Counted from the stretch's first letter, positions 54,487-63,961 are shown. The stretch: DNA of 64,000 nucleotides from Paraburkholderia haematera (GCF_905220975.1 NZ_CAJNBK010000030.1:1-64000); one strand, 5' to 3'. Made by a program: numbers and translations. The notes: generated by a model not told the origin, from the letters alone.

Positions 54487-54945
54487 TCAGTGAATGATGA
54501 GCCCGTTGAACTGGGCATTGCCCACACCGGACGCGATATTCACGCCGACGTTGCCGCTCACTGCCGCCAGTGAGCCGGCACCGAGTTTGGCGGTTGTGCT
54601 GCCCGTCAACTGGGCGACCGTATGCAGATCCTGTTGTGAAGTGATCGCGGCTTGCGGCGTGGTGATGAGGGCGATCTGGTTGGCCTGCGCATTCAGCGCA
54701 CCGGCTGCGAGGTTTACGCCGATGTTGCCGCTTGCGCCTCGCAGCGCATTCGCGCCCACAGTCGCTGCGGACCCGCCAGCTTTCGCGCTGCCGCCTACGT
54801 CTTGCAGATTCGACAGCGTGGCCGAGCCGAACACCGTTGCGCTATCGTTGTCGGACGGTGCCGTCGACGCGCCTGCAAACGCGGATGACACGGCCGTGCT
54901 CGCGGCAACCCAAATCAACGCAACGGCTAAAGTACGGACTTTCAT
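54487..54945 (-). CDS. Secreted repeat protein, adhesin-like
   Basis: A 152-residue protein starting at MKVRTLAVALIWVAAS with a signal peptide cleaved near AFAGAS. Two similar units are visible: ALRGASGNIGVNLAAGALNA followed by QANQ, and LAAVSGNVGVNIASGVGNAQ followed by FN. The SGN-x-GVN-(I/L)-A-x-G-x-x-N-AQ-x-N pattern is reminiscent of beta-solenoid or curli-like surface proteins. The function is not known; export is likely. Confidence 0.65.
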   Translation of the reverse strand: MKVRTLAVALIWVAASTAVSSAFAGASTAPSDNDSATVFGSATLSNLQDVGGSAKAGGSAATVGANALRGASGNIGVNLAAGALNAQANQIALITTPQAAITSQQDLHTVAQLTGSTTAKLGAGSLAAVSGNVGVNIASGVGNAQFNGLIIH

Positions 54946-55092
54946 GAGCGACTCCCTGGCGTGTGTTGACAGCACAGATAGTCTTGATATCGACCATGGG
55001 AGCGAGATGTTGAGGGAGGGGTTCCCCTTAATGCGGGCGGTGCCGAGAGATTGTCTGGTACGAACTTGGCCAAGAATGAGCGCGGCCAGAAA

Positions 55093-55248
55093 TTACCACC
55101 TTCCGTGACCGCCGTAATAACCGCCGACGCCAACACCCACGCTGACACTCGGGACGGCGTAGAAGCCGGGGGCATATCCGTATGCCGGTGCGACGACGCA
55201 TCCGGAAAGGCCCAAGGCGAAACCTATCGTTAACAGTCATTTGAGCAT
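55093..55248 (-). pseudogene. Small lipoprotein gene with stop at codon 4
   Basis: After a perfect GGGAGGA site, ATG CTC AAA is followed by TGA (55237-55239), then LLTIGFALGLSGCVVAPAYG and a glycine/tyrosine tail ending GGYYGGHGRW and TAA. Reading the TGA as CGA gives MLKRLLTIGFALGLSGC, an excellent lipoprotein signal with lipobox. One C-to-T change therefore explains the loss. No alternative start after the stop would restore the basic signal region. 55249-55574 carries no gene. Confidence 0.75.
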
Positions 55249-55574
55249 GGTTCCTCCCTCTTTATGACTTGGAGGAGCCGGGAGCGGCATTCGTCCGGCC
55301 TGCCGCACGGCAGCAAATAACAGCAAATTACGAAGCCTCGGTTTATTCGGCCTTCATTTACAGTTGCTTACCCGCGCAACGCGTTGCGCCGTGACAGATC
55401 CGGACGGCGCTCTGTAGCAGAGCTTCTGTTCAGGGCGTGCTTGCCACCTGGCAGGTCAGTGCTCACGGGCGCTTGATCCAGTTAAAGTTTTGTTAAACAT
55501 CCGTCCCAAAAATGGACTTTTGTTCTAGACAGCGGTAAATGTCAAACTCCTCTTGTTGTGGAAGTTGAATAAAA

Positions 55575-55937
55575 ATGGCATGGGACAAAGTTGGAGCAGT
55601 ACGTTACCTTCAATCGCATGCGCAGCCAGCAAGCATAGGTAGGTGCGCGGAGTACACGCGGCGTGCCATTGAGTGGGGTGGTCTCCAGCTTGTGCGAACT
55701 GGGTCAGCGAGAAACTACAGTTCGTCACTCATTTGCGTTGGCTTTTACGAAGTGCACGGTAATCCGCAGCGCGGCGATGTGATCGTGATCCAGTCAATTT
55801 CGGGTCACCCAGACGGACACATGGCGATGTTTGACGGACAAATCTGGATATCTGATTTCAAGCAGATGCATGGCTTTTACCCCGGACCGGCATATAGAAC
55901 TAGCCAACCGACTTACAAAATGTACCGGCACGACTGA
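55575..55937 (+). CDS. BPSL0067-like (NlpC/P60-CHAP) amidase, candidate secreted effector
   Basis: A 120-residue compact cysteine peptidase fold. The catalytic cysteine is C24 in GRCAEYTRRAIEWGG and the histidine H82 in SGHPDGHMAMFDGQ, then IWISDFKQMHGFYPGPAYR. This motif set matches the BPSL0067 family of peptidoglycan amidases. It has no signal peptide and the next gene, two bases on, encodes an exported protein, as in type VI secretion amidase/immunity pairs. No secretion genes are in the window, so delivery is an inference. The DNA is lower in GC than the core genes. Confidence 0.72.
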   Translation: MAWDKVGAVRYLQSHAQPASIGRCAEYTRRAIEWGGLQLVRTGSARNYSSSLICVGFYEVHGNPQRGDVIVIQSISGHPDGHMAMFDGQIWISDFKQMHGFYPGPAYRTSQPTYKMYRHD

Positions 55938-55939
55938 CG

Positions 55940-56413
55940 ATGAGCAAATATCTTCTGCTGGCCTATGCCGCGCTGACTCTCGCTTTAGGTGTGATTCAGC
56001 CCGCAACTGCATCAGGGCCAAACACTCCGGAGGCCGTCGTACGGGCGTTTTACACGTGGTATCTCGAACGGGAGGGCGGGCCTTACCAGTTGACGGATAA
56101 CGCCATTTATCGTTACGTGGCAAAGCCGACTGTTGATAATCTGAGGGACGATTACAAACATAACCGGTTGCCGGGCGGGAGTGACTATTTCACGCGGGTC
56201 CAAGACCTTGACGAAAACGCATGGCTTAACAACATGGCCTTGCACCCGACCGTTGCGCTTGATGGGGTGGCAGTTATCGCCGTGACGTTTGGTGCAAAGG
56301 AAAAAAAGAATCTGGTCGTGTTCGTGCGGCAGGAACAGGGGCTTTGGAAAATCATCAAGGTAGAGGATACAAACAACTATCTGGGCTATCACCAGTACGA
56401 TGTTTCCGACTAA
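55940..56413 (+). CDS. DUF3828-like periplasmic protein, candidate immunity protein
   Basis: A 157-residue protein with a signal peptide (cleavage near ATAS, residues 22-25). The mature start TPEAVVRAFYTWYLEREGGP and the end GLWKIIKVEDTNNYLGYHQY fit DUF3828, a cystatin/NTF2-like family found next to wall amidases. The ATG is two bases after the amidase stop, so the two are made together. The likely role is neutralising the amidase in the periplasm; this is inferred from the family and position. Confidence 0.68.
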   Translation: MSKYLLLAYAALTLALGVIQPATASGPNTPEAVVRAFYTWYLEREGGPYQLTDNAIYRYVAKPTVDNLRDDYKHNRLPGGSDYFTRVQDLDENAWLNNMALHPTVALDGVAVIAVTFGAKEKKNLVVFVRQEQGLWKIIKVEDTNNYLGYHQYDVSD

Positions 56414-56531
56414 CCTTATTTCAGAATACGCTGCCTCTAACCGCACCGAATACCCGCCTCTCGAGGCGAGAGGCTTTGTTCCTGGACGATGGCGCTTGCG
56501 GCATTGGCGGGTTATTTGGTGGCCAGAAATC

Positions 56532-56556
56532 AAAAACGGGCCAACAGGCCCGTTTT
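56532..56556 (-). terminator. Terminator of tRNA-Ser
   Basis: The arms aaaacgggcc and ggcccgtttt enclose aaca; on the minus strand a T run follows, 12 bases after the tRNA end. Confidence 0.85.
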
Positions 56557-56567
56557 CATTGATCGTC

Positions 56568-56657
56568 TGGCGGAGGCGGTGAGATTCGAACTCACGGAAG
56601 GATCACTCCTTCGCCGGTTTTCAAGACCGGTGCCTTAAACCGCTCGGCCACACCTCC
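56568..56657 (-). tRNA. tRNA-Ser (anticodon UGA)
   Basis: On the minus strand the acceptor arms GGAGGTG and CGCCTCC pair, the anticodon stem CCGGT/ACCGG encloses CTTGAAA (anticodon TGA), a long variable arm follows, then AGTTCGAATCT and an encoded CCA. Confidence 0.96.
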
Positions 56658-56712
56658 AAGCCGTAAATTGTAACCTGAAAAATCCTCGTTGCGGCGCCCG
56701 GTCGAGCTGCAA

Positions 56713-57942
56713 TCACTGCGGATCTTTCAGAAACAGCCCTTGCAGGTCATTCAGAAACGCCTGGCCAAGCGGCGTCGGTGCGATCTTTTCGTGGTCGCGC
56801 GTGATCAGCTTGCGCCGTTCCGCTTCCTGCAAAGCCGGTTCGATCGAGGTCATCGAAAGCCCCGTGCGCTCGATAAAGCGATGCACTGGAAACCCTTCCA
56901 CCAGCCGCAGCGCGTTCAGCATGAACTCGAACGGCAGATCGCGCGGCCCGACCTCATGCTCTTCCTGCACGGCCGTGCCAGCCTTGGCCTGCTCGATGAA
57001 GGTGGCCGGATGTTTGTAGCGCACCTGACGCAGCACACGGTTCGGAAACGACAGCTTGGTATGGGCGCCCGCGCCGATGCCCAGATAATCGCCGAAGCGC
57101 CAGTAGTTCAGATTGTGCTTGCTCTGCCGATGCGGCTGCGCGTAGGCAGACACCTCGTAGCGTTCGTAACCGGCGGCCGTCGTGCGTTCGTGAATCCAGT
57201 CCTGCATGTCGGCGGAAGCGTCGTCGTCGGGGAGCGCGGGCGGGAATTTCGCAAACAGCGTGTTCGGTTCGAGCGTGAGGTGATACAGCGACAAATGCGG
57301 CGGCGCGAACGACAACGCCGTCTCCACGTCAGCCTGACATTCCGCGAGCGTCTGCTGCGGCAGCGCGAACATCAGATCGAGGTTGAAGTTGTCGAAGGTG
57401 GTCGCGGCCACGTCGACCGCATGGCGTGCTTGCGTCGAGTCGTGAATCCGGCCGAGCGCCTTCAGATGCGCTTCATTGAAACTCTGGATGCCCACCGACA
57501 GGCGATTCACGCCGCTCGCGCGAAACTGCGCGAACTTGGCGGCTTCAAAAGTACCGGGGTTGGCCTCAAGCGTGATTTCCGCGTCGGCGTCGAGCGGCAG
57601 CAGGGCGCGCACGTCGGACAGCATCCGGTCGAGCCCGGCCGCCGACAGCAAGCTGGGCGTGCCACCGCCGATGAACACCGTATGCACCTGGCGCCCCCAC
57701 ACGAGCGGCAGCGCCATCTCGAGATCGGCGCGCAGAGCGTCCAGATACTCGGTCTCCGGGAACGTGTCGCCTTTCCACTCATGCGAGTTGAAATCGCAGT
57801 ACGGGCACTTGCGCACGCACCACGGAAAATGCACATACAGTGCCAATGGCGGCAACGACGTCAGGCGAATGCTGCCCGGTGACGTGAAAGCCTTGATGAC
57901 GCCATTGCCGATGTCGGCAGGCGTCGATTTGATCGGAATCAC
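56713..57942 (-). CDS. hemW: Radical SAM haem chaperone HemW
   Basis: A 409-residue HemN-like protein with the iron-sulphur motif CVRKCPYCDF (C-x3-C-x2-C) and LYVHFPWC before it. The HemW-type C-terminal domain contains GAHTKLSFPNRVLRQ. It lacks the GPRYTSYP start of true HemN, so it is assigned as the haem chaperone. Its ATG overlaps the rdgB stop by four bases. The first 30 residues are extra compared with shorter homologues. Confidence 0.9.
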   Translation of the reverse strand: MIPIKSTPADIGNGVIKAFTSPGSIRLTSLPPLALYVHFPWCVRKCPYCDFNSHEWKGDTFPETEYLDALRADLEMALPLVWGRQVHTVFIGGGTPSLLSAAGLDRMLSDVRALLPLDADAEITLEANPGTFEAAKFAQFRASGVNRLSVGIQSFNEAHLKALGRIHDSTQARHAVDVAATTFDNFNLDLMFALPQQTLAECQADVETALSFAPPHLSLYHLTLEPNTLFAKFPPALPDDDASADMQDWIHERTTAAGYERYEVSAYAQPHRQSKHNLNYWRFGDYLGIGAGAHTKLSFPNRVLRQVRYKHPATFIEQAKAGTAVQEEHEVGPRDLPFEFMLNALRLVEGFPVHRFIERTGLSMTSIEPALQEAERRKLITRDHEKIAPTPLGQAFLNDLQGLFLKDPQ

Positions 57943-58586
57943 GCTTCCTCCGTCAAACGCGCGAGCAGTTGGCGCAATGCAATCGCGCGATGGCTGCTGG
58001 CGTTCTTCACCGCCGGTTCGAGTTCCGCGGCGCTCGCATTCAGCGACGGCAGGAAGAAGTACGGGTCATAGCCGAAACCATTCGCGCCGCGTGGCGCATC
58101 CAGCATTTCGCCGTGCCAGCGGCCTTCGGCGATCAGCGGTTCGGGATCGTCCGCATGACGCACGAGCGCCAGCACGCAGTAGTAATACGCGCGGCGATCG
58201 GTTTCGCCCGCCAAGGCCGAAACGAGCCGTGCATTGTTCGCCGCATCGCTCTTTTCGCCGCCGGCAAGCTGCGCGTAACGTGCCGAATAAACGCCGGGTG
58301 CGCCACGCAGCGCGCGCACGCACAAGCCGGAATCGTCGGCGAGCGCGGGCAGGCCGGTGAGCTTCGCCGCGTGACGCGCCTTGGTCAGCGCGTTTTCGAC
58401 GAAAGTCGGATGCGGCTCTTCGGCTTCCGGCACGTTCAACTCGCCTTGCGCAATCAGGTCGATGCCGGCCGCGCCGAGCAGTGCCGCGAACTCGCGCAGC
58501 TTGCCCGCGTTGTTCGACGCCAGCACGACCTTCTTCAACGGCGAGTCAGACGCAACAGCGCCGCGGTTTTGACGACCCTCACTCAC
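57939..58586 (-). CDS. rdgB: XTP/dITP diphosphatase (RdgB/HAM1)
   Basis: A 215-residue protein with KVVLASNNAGKLREFAALLG, TFVENALTKARHAAKLTGLP, ADDSGLCVRALRGAPGVYSA and the end NASSHRAIALRQLLARL, all RdgB motifs. It removes inosine and xanthosine triphosphates from the nucleotide pool. It overlaps rph by eight bases upstream and hemW by four downstream. The first 15 residues are poorly conserved. Confidence 0.94.
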   Translation of the reverse strand: MSEGRQNRGAVASDSPLKKVVLASNNAGKLREFAALLGAAGIDLIAQGELNVPEAEEPHPTFVENALTKARHAAKLTGLPALADDSGLCVRALRGAPGVYSARYAQLAGGEKSDAANNARLVSALAGETDRRAYYYCVLALVRHADDPEPLIAEGRWHGEMLDAPRGANGFGYDPYFFLPSLNASAAELEPAVKNASSHRAIALRQLLARLTEEA

Positions 58587-59319
58587 TCTTTTGCTCCAAC
58601 GCTGCTTTCTGCATCGCGATCAGCGTGTTGATGCCGTCGCTCGCCAGATCGAGCAGCGAATTCATTTCATCGCGTGAGAAAGGCACGCCTTCGGCCGTGC
58701 CCTGAACTTCGACGAAGCCGCCCGCGCCTGTCATCACCACATTCATGTCGGTGTCGCATTGCGAATCTTCATCGTAATCGAGATCCAGCACCGGCAAACC
58801 GTCGTACACGCCGACCGAAATCGCCGCGACGTAATCGACGATCGGCGAGGTTTCGATGCGGCCCGTAGCCAGTAATTTGGCCACCGCGTCATGCGCGGCG
58901 ACGAACGCGCCGGTGATGCTGGCCGTGCGCGTACCGCCGTCGGCCTGGATCACGTCGCAATCGATATGCAGCGTGCGCGCGCCGAGCTTCTCGAGATCGA
59001 ACACCGAGCGCAGGGCGCGGCCGATCAGACGCTGGATTTCTTGCGTGCGGCCGGTTTGCTTGCCGCGCGCGGCTTCGCGGTCGCTGCGGGTATGCGTGGC
59101 GCGCGGCAGCATGCCGTATTCGGCGGTCAGCCAGCCCTGGCCTCGGTCGCGCAGGAACGACGGCACGCTCTCGGCGATGCTCGCCGTGCAGATGACCTTG
59201 GTGTCGCCGAATTCGACCAGCACCGAGCCCTCCGCATGCTTCGTGTAGTGGCGCGTGATGCGCACGTCGCGCAGCTGATTGGCCTGGCGGCCGCTGGGGC
59301 GTTGGGTGTTATTGGTCAT
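58579..59319 (-). CDS. rph: Ribonuclease PH
   Basis: A 246-residue protein starting at MTNNTQRPSGRQANQLRD; 77 upstream open codons are not coding. It has the phosphorolytic RNase motifs ARGKQTGRTQEIQRLIGRAL, TLHIDCDVIQADGGTRTASI and LDLDYDEDSQCDTDMNVVMT. It trims 3' ends of tRNA precursors. It is the first gene of the rph-rdgB-hemW operon. Confidence 0.95.
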   Translation of the reverse strand: MTNNTQRPSGRQANQLRDVRITRHYTKHAEGSVLVEFGDTKVICTASIAESVPSFLRDRGQGWLTAEYGMLPRATHTRSDREAARGKQTGRTQEIQRLIGRALRSVFDLEKLGARTLHIDCDVIQADGGTRTASITGAFVAAHDAVAKLLATGRIETSPIVDYVAAISVGVYDGLPVLDLDYDEDSQCDTDMNVVMTGAGGFVEVQGTAEGVPFSRDEMNSLLDLASDGINTLIAMQKAALEQKSE

Positions 59320-59610
59320 GTTGGGATCGGTCTGGAAGAAAAGCAGGAGGGAAAGCGCAATTTTACCGCCGATCGCGCCAGGCGCGGGTCGGCCTGTCCG
59401 CCGGACCGCTGCCCGCATGTGCGCGGGCTCCGCGCGAAGCAGCACCTCGCGCGTGGTGGCCCTCGTGCTGCCTTGGTGCTGCCCTGGCTTGAAGCGGCCT
59501 CGTCGGTAAAAATGGGATAATGCGGATTCCCCGCCCCGCGTCTCGTACACGCCGGGCGATTCGACTCTCCGGCCATCGTCGAACGCATGGCCACAATCGC
59601 GAGAAATACG

Positions 59611-60534
59611 ATGATCTACAGCATGACTGGCTATGCGAGCGCCACGCGCGAACTCGTCGCGGCCTCAGGCACCGGCGGCGTGAGCGTATCGGTCGAACTG
59701 CGCACAGTGAACTCGCGCTTTCTCGATCTGAACTTCCGGATGCCGGAAGACGTGCGCGTCTGCGAACCGACGCTGCGCGAAATGCTGATGAACAAACTCT
59801 CGCGCGGCAAGGTCGATATCCGGATCAACCTGCAACGCAGCGAACAGTCGGCCAACGCGGGTTCGGTCAGCCGCGATGCGCTGACGCAACTCGCGCTGCT
59901 CGAGCGCACCGTGCTGTCGACGTTCCCGGAAGCAGGGCGCCTGCGCACCGGCGAAATTCTGCGCTGGCCGGGCGTGCTGGCCGAAACCGGCGTGGCGCCG
60001 GAAGTGCTGCGCGACGCGGTGCTTGCATGTGGCAAGCAGGCGATTGCCGATCTGATCGATGTGCGCGGCCGCGAAGGCGCGCAACTGGCGGCGGTGCTGC
60101 TCACCAACGTCACCGAGATGGAAACGATCGTTACGAAGATCACGCCGCTCGTGCCGGAACTGATCGCCAAGCATCAGCAGAAGATCGTCGAACGTCTGCA
60201 GGAAGCGCTCGGCATTGCCGCGCCCGACACGGCCGCGACGATCGTCTCGCGCGAAGAAATCAACGAACGGATTCGCCAGGAAGTGACGATGTACGGCATC
60301 CGTATCGATATCGCCGAAGAACTGTCGCGACTCACGGCTCACCTGAACGAAACGCGTCACGTGATCGAGAAGGGCGGCAAGGTCGGCAAGCGGCTCGACT
60401 TCATGATGCAGGAACTGAATCGCGAAGCGAACACGCTCGGCTCGAAGGCGGCTGCGAAGGAACTGGCCGATTCGTCGATGACCCTGAAGCTGCTCATCGA
60501 ACAGATGCGCGAGCAAGTACAGAACCTGGAGTAA
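59611..60534 (+). CDS. yicC: YicC family endoribonuclease
   Basis: A 307-residue protein starting at MIYSMTGYASATRELV. The N-terminal YicC domain has TVNSRFLDLNFRMPE and RGKVDIRINLQRSEQS; the C-terminal DUF1732 domain has VEKGGKVG-type sequence (HVIEKGGKVGKRLDFMMQEL) and NREANTLGSKA. The family was shown to be RNases that can act on small RNAs. gmk follows 18 bases later, the common yicC-gmk pairing. Confidence 0.92.
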   Translation: MIYSMTGYASATRELVAASGTGGVSVSVELRTVNSRFLDLNFRMPEDVRVCEPTLREMLMNKLSRGKVDIRINLQRSEQSANAGSVSRDALTQLALLERTVLSTFPEAGRLRTGEILRWPGVLAETGVAPEVLRDAVLACGKQAIADLIDVRGREGAQLAAVLLTNVTEMETIVTKITPLVPELIAKHQQKIVERLQEALGIAAPDTAATIVSREEINERIRQEVTMYGIRIDIAEELSRLTAHLNETRHVIEKGGKVGKRLDFMMQELNREANTLGSKAAAKELADSSMTLKLLIEQMREQVQNLE

Positions 60535-60552
60535 GGCAGGAGCCCCAAGAAC

Positions 60553-61233
60553 ATGACCGACCACACACGCGAAACCAGCGCACCGCGCAACCCTTACGCC
60601 GGTGCTTATCCCGGCAACCTGTTCATGGTGGTCGCGCCTTCGGGCGCGGGCAAATCGACGCTCGTGAACGCGCTGCTCGCCGGCGACGACGCGATCCGTC
60701 TGTCGATTTCCTACACGACGCGGCCGCCGCGTCCGAAGGAGCAGGACGGCGAGCACTATCACTTCACCACGGTCGACGATTTCCTCACGCGTCACGCGAC
60801 CGGCGAGTTTCTGGAAAGCGCGGAAGTGCACGGCAACTACTACGCGACCTCGCGCGTGTGGATCGAAGAGCAGATGAAAAGCGGGCATGACGTGCTGCTC
60901 GAAATCGATTGGCAGGGCGCGCAACAGGTGAAGAAACAGTTTCACAACGCCGTAGAAATCTTCATCTTGCCGCCGTCTCTCGACGCACTCGAAGAGCGTT
61001 TGAAAAAGCGCGGCCAGGACGAACCGAATGTGATCACACGACGTTTGCTCGCGGCCGGCAGCGAGATGGCGCACGCGGCCGAAGCGGAGTACGTCGTGAT
61101 CAACGACAACTTCGATCGCGCGCTCGGTGAACTGCGGTGCCTCGTGGCCGCGACGCGTTCGCGCTTCGCCTCGCAATACGCGCGCCACACGCAGCTTTTC
61201 GTGCAGCTCGGCATTCACCTGCCACACGCGTGA
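60553..61233 (+). CDS. gmk: Guanylate kinase
   Basis: A 226-residue P-loop kinase: VVAPSGAGKSTLVNALLAGD, ISYTTRPPRPKEQDGEHYHF, then the GMP-binding GEFLESAEVHGNYYATSRVW and IDWQGAQQVKK. It phosphorylates GMP to GDP. The N-terminal 20 residues are extra. rpoZ lies 60 bases downstream. Confidence 0.96.
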   Translation: MTDHTRETSAPRNPYAGAYPGNLFMVVAPSGAGKSTLVNALLAGDDAIRLSISYTTRPPRPKEQDGEHYHFTTVDDFLTRHATGEFLESAEVHGNYYATSRVWIEEQMKSGHDVLLEIDWQGAQQVKKQFHNAVEIFILPPSLDALEERLKKRGQDEPNVITRRLLAAGSEMAHAAEAEYVVINDNFDRALGELRCLVAATRSRFASQYARHTQLFVQLGIHLPHA

Positions 61234-61293
61234 GCGCGGCGGTGGTTCGAGCACATAAGGTAGAATAAGCAACATACTGAGAAGGAACCCAAC

Positions 61294-61497
61294 ATGGCCC
61301 GCATTACCGTCGAAGACTGCCTCAAACAGATCCCGAACCGTTTCGAACTCGCGCTTGCCGCGACCTATCGCGCGCGCCAGCTCGCGCAAGGTCACACGCC
61401 GAAAATCGAAAGCCGCGACAAACCCACGGTTGTCGCGTTGCGTGAAATCGCAGCTGGCCAGGTTGGCGTCGAAATGCTGAAGAAGGTGCCGGTTTAA
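61294..61497 (+). CDS. rpoZ: RNA polymerase omega subunit
   Basis: A 67-residue protein: [20 protein letters not shown], then [12 protein letters not shown] and [16 protein letters not shown] sequence ([18 protein letters not shown]). It binds the beta-prime subunit and helps ppGpp sensing. GAAGGAA precedes the ATG. The order gmk-rpoZ-spoT is conserved among proteobacteria. Confidence 0.96.
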
Positions 61498-61603
61498 GGC
61501 GCCCTGTTCCGTTTCGATTGCCGAATTTGCCGCACCAATTTGCTACACGTAATTGCATCAACGTGCAGACCGGCGTCCAACCCTAACCGCTACGGAGGCG
61601 AAA

Positions 61604-63961
61604 ATGAGTACTACCCCGCCCACCGCCACGGAAGTGGAACACGACGCCGACTTGCCCTCATCTGCACGGAAGTACATCGACGCGGTCCTCGAACAGTCGT
61701 TTCGCCATCTGTTCGGGCCGACCGCCACGCCGGAGCAACCGCGCCGGCATGACGTCGTATCGATCGCCAAGCTAACCGCCGTTCTGTCCGGCTATTTGCA
61801 GCCGGAAGAAATCAAGGACATCAAGGCGGCGTTCCATTTCAGCGACGAAGCCCACCTCGGCCAGTATCGCCAGAGTGGCGAGCCCTACATCACGCATCCT
61901 GTCGCCGTCGCGGAAATCTGCGCCGGCTGGAATCTCGACGCCCAGTCGATCATGGCAGCGCTGCTGCATGACGTGATGGAAGACCAGGGCGTGACCAAGG
62001 CCGAACTCGCCGAGCGATTCGGCGCGAAGGTCGCGGAACTGGTCGACGGGTTGTCGAAGCTGGACAAGATGGAGTTTCGCAATCGCGAAGAGGCGCAGGC
62101 GGAAAACTTCCGCAAGATGCTGCTCGCGATGGCGCGCGACGTCCGCGTGATTCTGGTGAAGCTCGCCGACCGGCTGCACAACATGCGTACGCTGGGTGCG
62201 GTGCCGCATGAAAAGCGCCGCCGTGTGGCGCGCGAGACGCTGGACATCTACGCGCCGATCGCACACCGGCTTGGCCTGAACAATACCTATCGCGAGCTGC
62301 AGGACCTGAGCTTCGCGAACTTCAACCCGCATCGCTACGCCACGCTCGAAAAAGCCGTCAAGGCCGCGCGTGGCAACCGGCGTGAAGTCGTCGGCAAGAT
62401 TCTGGAGTCGGTGCAGCGCGCGATTGCCGACGCGAAGCTCGACGCCGAAGTCACCGGCCGCGAGAAAACCATCTTCAGTATCTATAAGAAGATGCGCGAC
62501 AAGCAGTTGTCGTTCTCGCAGGTTCTCGACGTGTACGGCTTCCGGGTGGTGGTCGAAAGCGCGCTCGAGTGCTACACCTGCATCGGTGCGCTGCATGCAC
62601 TCTACAAGCCGGTGCCGGGTAAGTTCAAGGATTACATCGCGATCCCGAAGGTGAACGGCTACCAGTCGCTGCACACCACGCTGGTCGGCCCGTTCGGCGC
62701 GCCGATCGAGTTCCAGGTGCGCACGCGCAAGATGCACGAGATTGCCGAGGCGGGGGTTGCCGCGCACTGGTTGTACAAGAACGGCGGCGCGGATCTGAAT
62801 GATGTGCAGAAACGCGCGCACCAGTGGCTCAAGTCGCTGCTCGACATTCAGAGCGAAGCGGGCGATTCGAGCGAGTTCCTGGAACACGTCAAGATCGATC
62901 TGTTCCCGGACGCGGTCTACGTGTTCACGCCGAAGTCGAAGATCATGGCATTGCCGCGCGGCGCCACCGCGCTCGACTTCGCGTATTCGATCCACAGCGA
63001 CCTGGGCAACCAGTGCGTCGCAGTGAAGATCAATAACGAACTGCTGCCGCTTCGCACCGAGCTGAAGAGTGGCGACATTGTTGAAGTGATCACGGCGCCG
63101 TATTCAAAGCCGAATCCGGCTTGGCTCGGTTTCGTGCGCACCGGCAAGGCGCGTTCGGCGATCCGCCATTATCTGAAGACAATGCGTTTGAACGAGTCTG
63201 TACAGCTCGGCGAACGCCTCGTCGACCAGGCGCTGAAGGGCTACGGGTTGGCACTGTCGGACGTGACGCCGGAAGCGTGGGAAAAGCTCGTGCAGTGGAC
63301 GGGCAACAAGAATGGCCAGGAAATCTTCGCGGATATCGGTCTCGGCCGGCGTGTCGCCGCGGTCATGGCCAAGCGTATCGAAGTGTTGATGAGCGGACGC
63401 GACGCCGACGACGACGGCTCGCGTTCCGACGGCACGGCGCCGCATGCGCCGCCGGTCGTCATCACCGGCACCGAAGGCATGTCGGTGCAGTTGTCCGCGT
63501 GCTGCCGTCCGATTCCGGGCGACGACATCATGGGCTACATCGGCATTGGCCTCGGCATGGCAATCCACACCACGGACTGCCGCGTTGCGCAACGTATCCA
63601 CCGGCGCGATCCGGGCCGCTGGATCGACGTTGCGTGGGCGCCTCAGCCAGGGCGTCTGTTCGACGTCGCGGTGAAAGTGCTGGTCAAGAATACCAAGGGC
63701 GTATTCGCCCGCGTGGCTGCCGACATCACGTCGGCGGATGCGAACATCGTCCACATCGCGATGGACGAAGACCTGTCGCAGGAATCCACGGTGTTGCGCT
63801 TCGTGATCCAGGTGAGCGATCGCGTCCATCTCGCCAACGTCATGCGCCGCGTGCGTACGAATCCGGATGTGATGCGCATTGCGCGCGAGCGGCCGAGCGA
63901 GGAAGGGCATCACCGTCACGATGGCGGGATGCGGATCGACCGCGAGCGGGCGGATTACTGA
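61604..63961 (+). CDS. spoT: Bifunctional (p)ppGpp synthetase/hydrolase
   Basis: A 785-residue Rel/SpoT protein starting at MSTTPPTATEVEHD after ACGGAGG. Domains in order: HD hydrolase (YITHPVAVAEICAGW and LLHDVMEDQ, about residues 95-130), synthetase (GREKTIFSIYKKMRDKQLSF, about 285-400), TGS (DLFPDAVYVFTPKSKIMALP, about 430-490) and a C-terminal ACT domain. The HD motif is intact, so hydrolysis is expected. It sets ppGpp levels in starvation. The frame runs to its stop with no truncation. Confidence 0.95.
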   Translation: MSTTPPTATEVEHDADLPSSARKYIDAVLEQSFRHLFGPTATPEQPRRHDVVSIAKLTAVLSGYLQPEEIKDIKAAFHFSDEAHLGQYRQSGEPYITHPVAVAEICAGWNLDAQSIMAALLHDVMEDQGVTKAELAERFGAKVAELVDGLSKLDKMEFRNREEAQAENFRKMLLAMARDVRVILVKLADRLHNMRTLGAVPHEKRRRVARETLDIYAPIAHRLGLNNTYRELQDLSFANFNPHRYATLEKAVKAARGNRREVVGKILESVQRAIADAKLDAEVTGREKTIFSIYKKMRDKQLSFSQVLDVYGFRVVVESALECYTCIGALHALYKPVPGKFKDYIAIPKVNGYQSLHTTLVGPFGAPIEFQVRTRKMHEIAEAGVAAHWLYKNGGADLNDVQKRAHQWLKSLLDIQSEAGDSSEFLEHVKIDLFPDAVYVFTPKSKIMALPRGATALDFAYSIHSDLGNQCVAVKINNELLPLRTELKSGDIVEVITAPYSKPNPAWLGFVRTGKARSAIRHYLKTMRLNESVQLGERLVDQALKGYGLALSDVTPEAWEKLVQWTGNKNGQEIFADIGLGRRVAAVMAKRIEVLMSGRDADDDGSRSDGTAPHAPPVVITGTEGMSVQLSACCRPIPGDDIMGYIGIGLGMAIHTTDCRVAQRIHRRDPGRWIDVAWAPQPGRLFDVAVKVLVKNTKGVFARVAADITSADANIVHIAMDEDLSQESTVLRFVIQVSDRVHLANVMRRVRTNPDVMRIARERPSEEGHHRHDGGMRIDRERADY

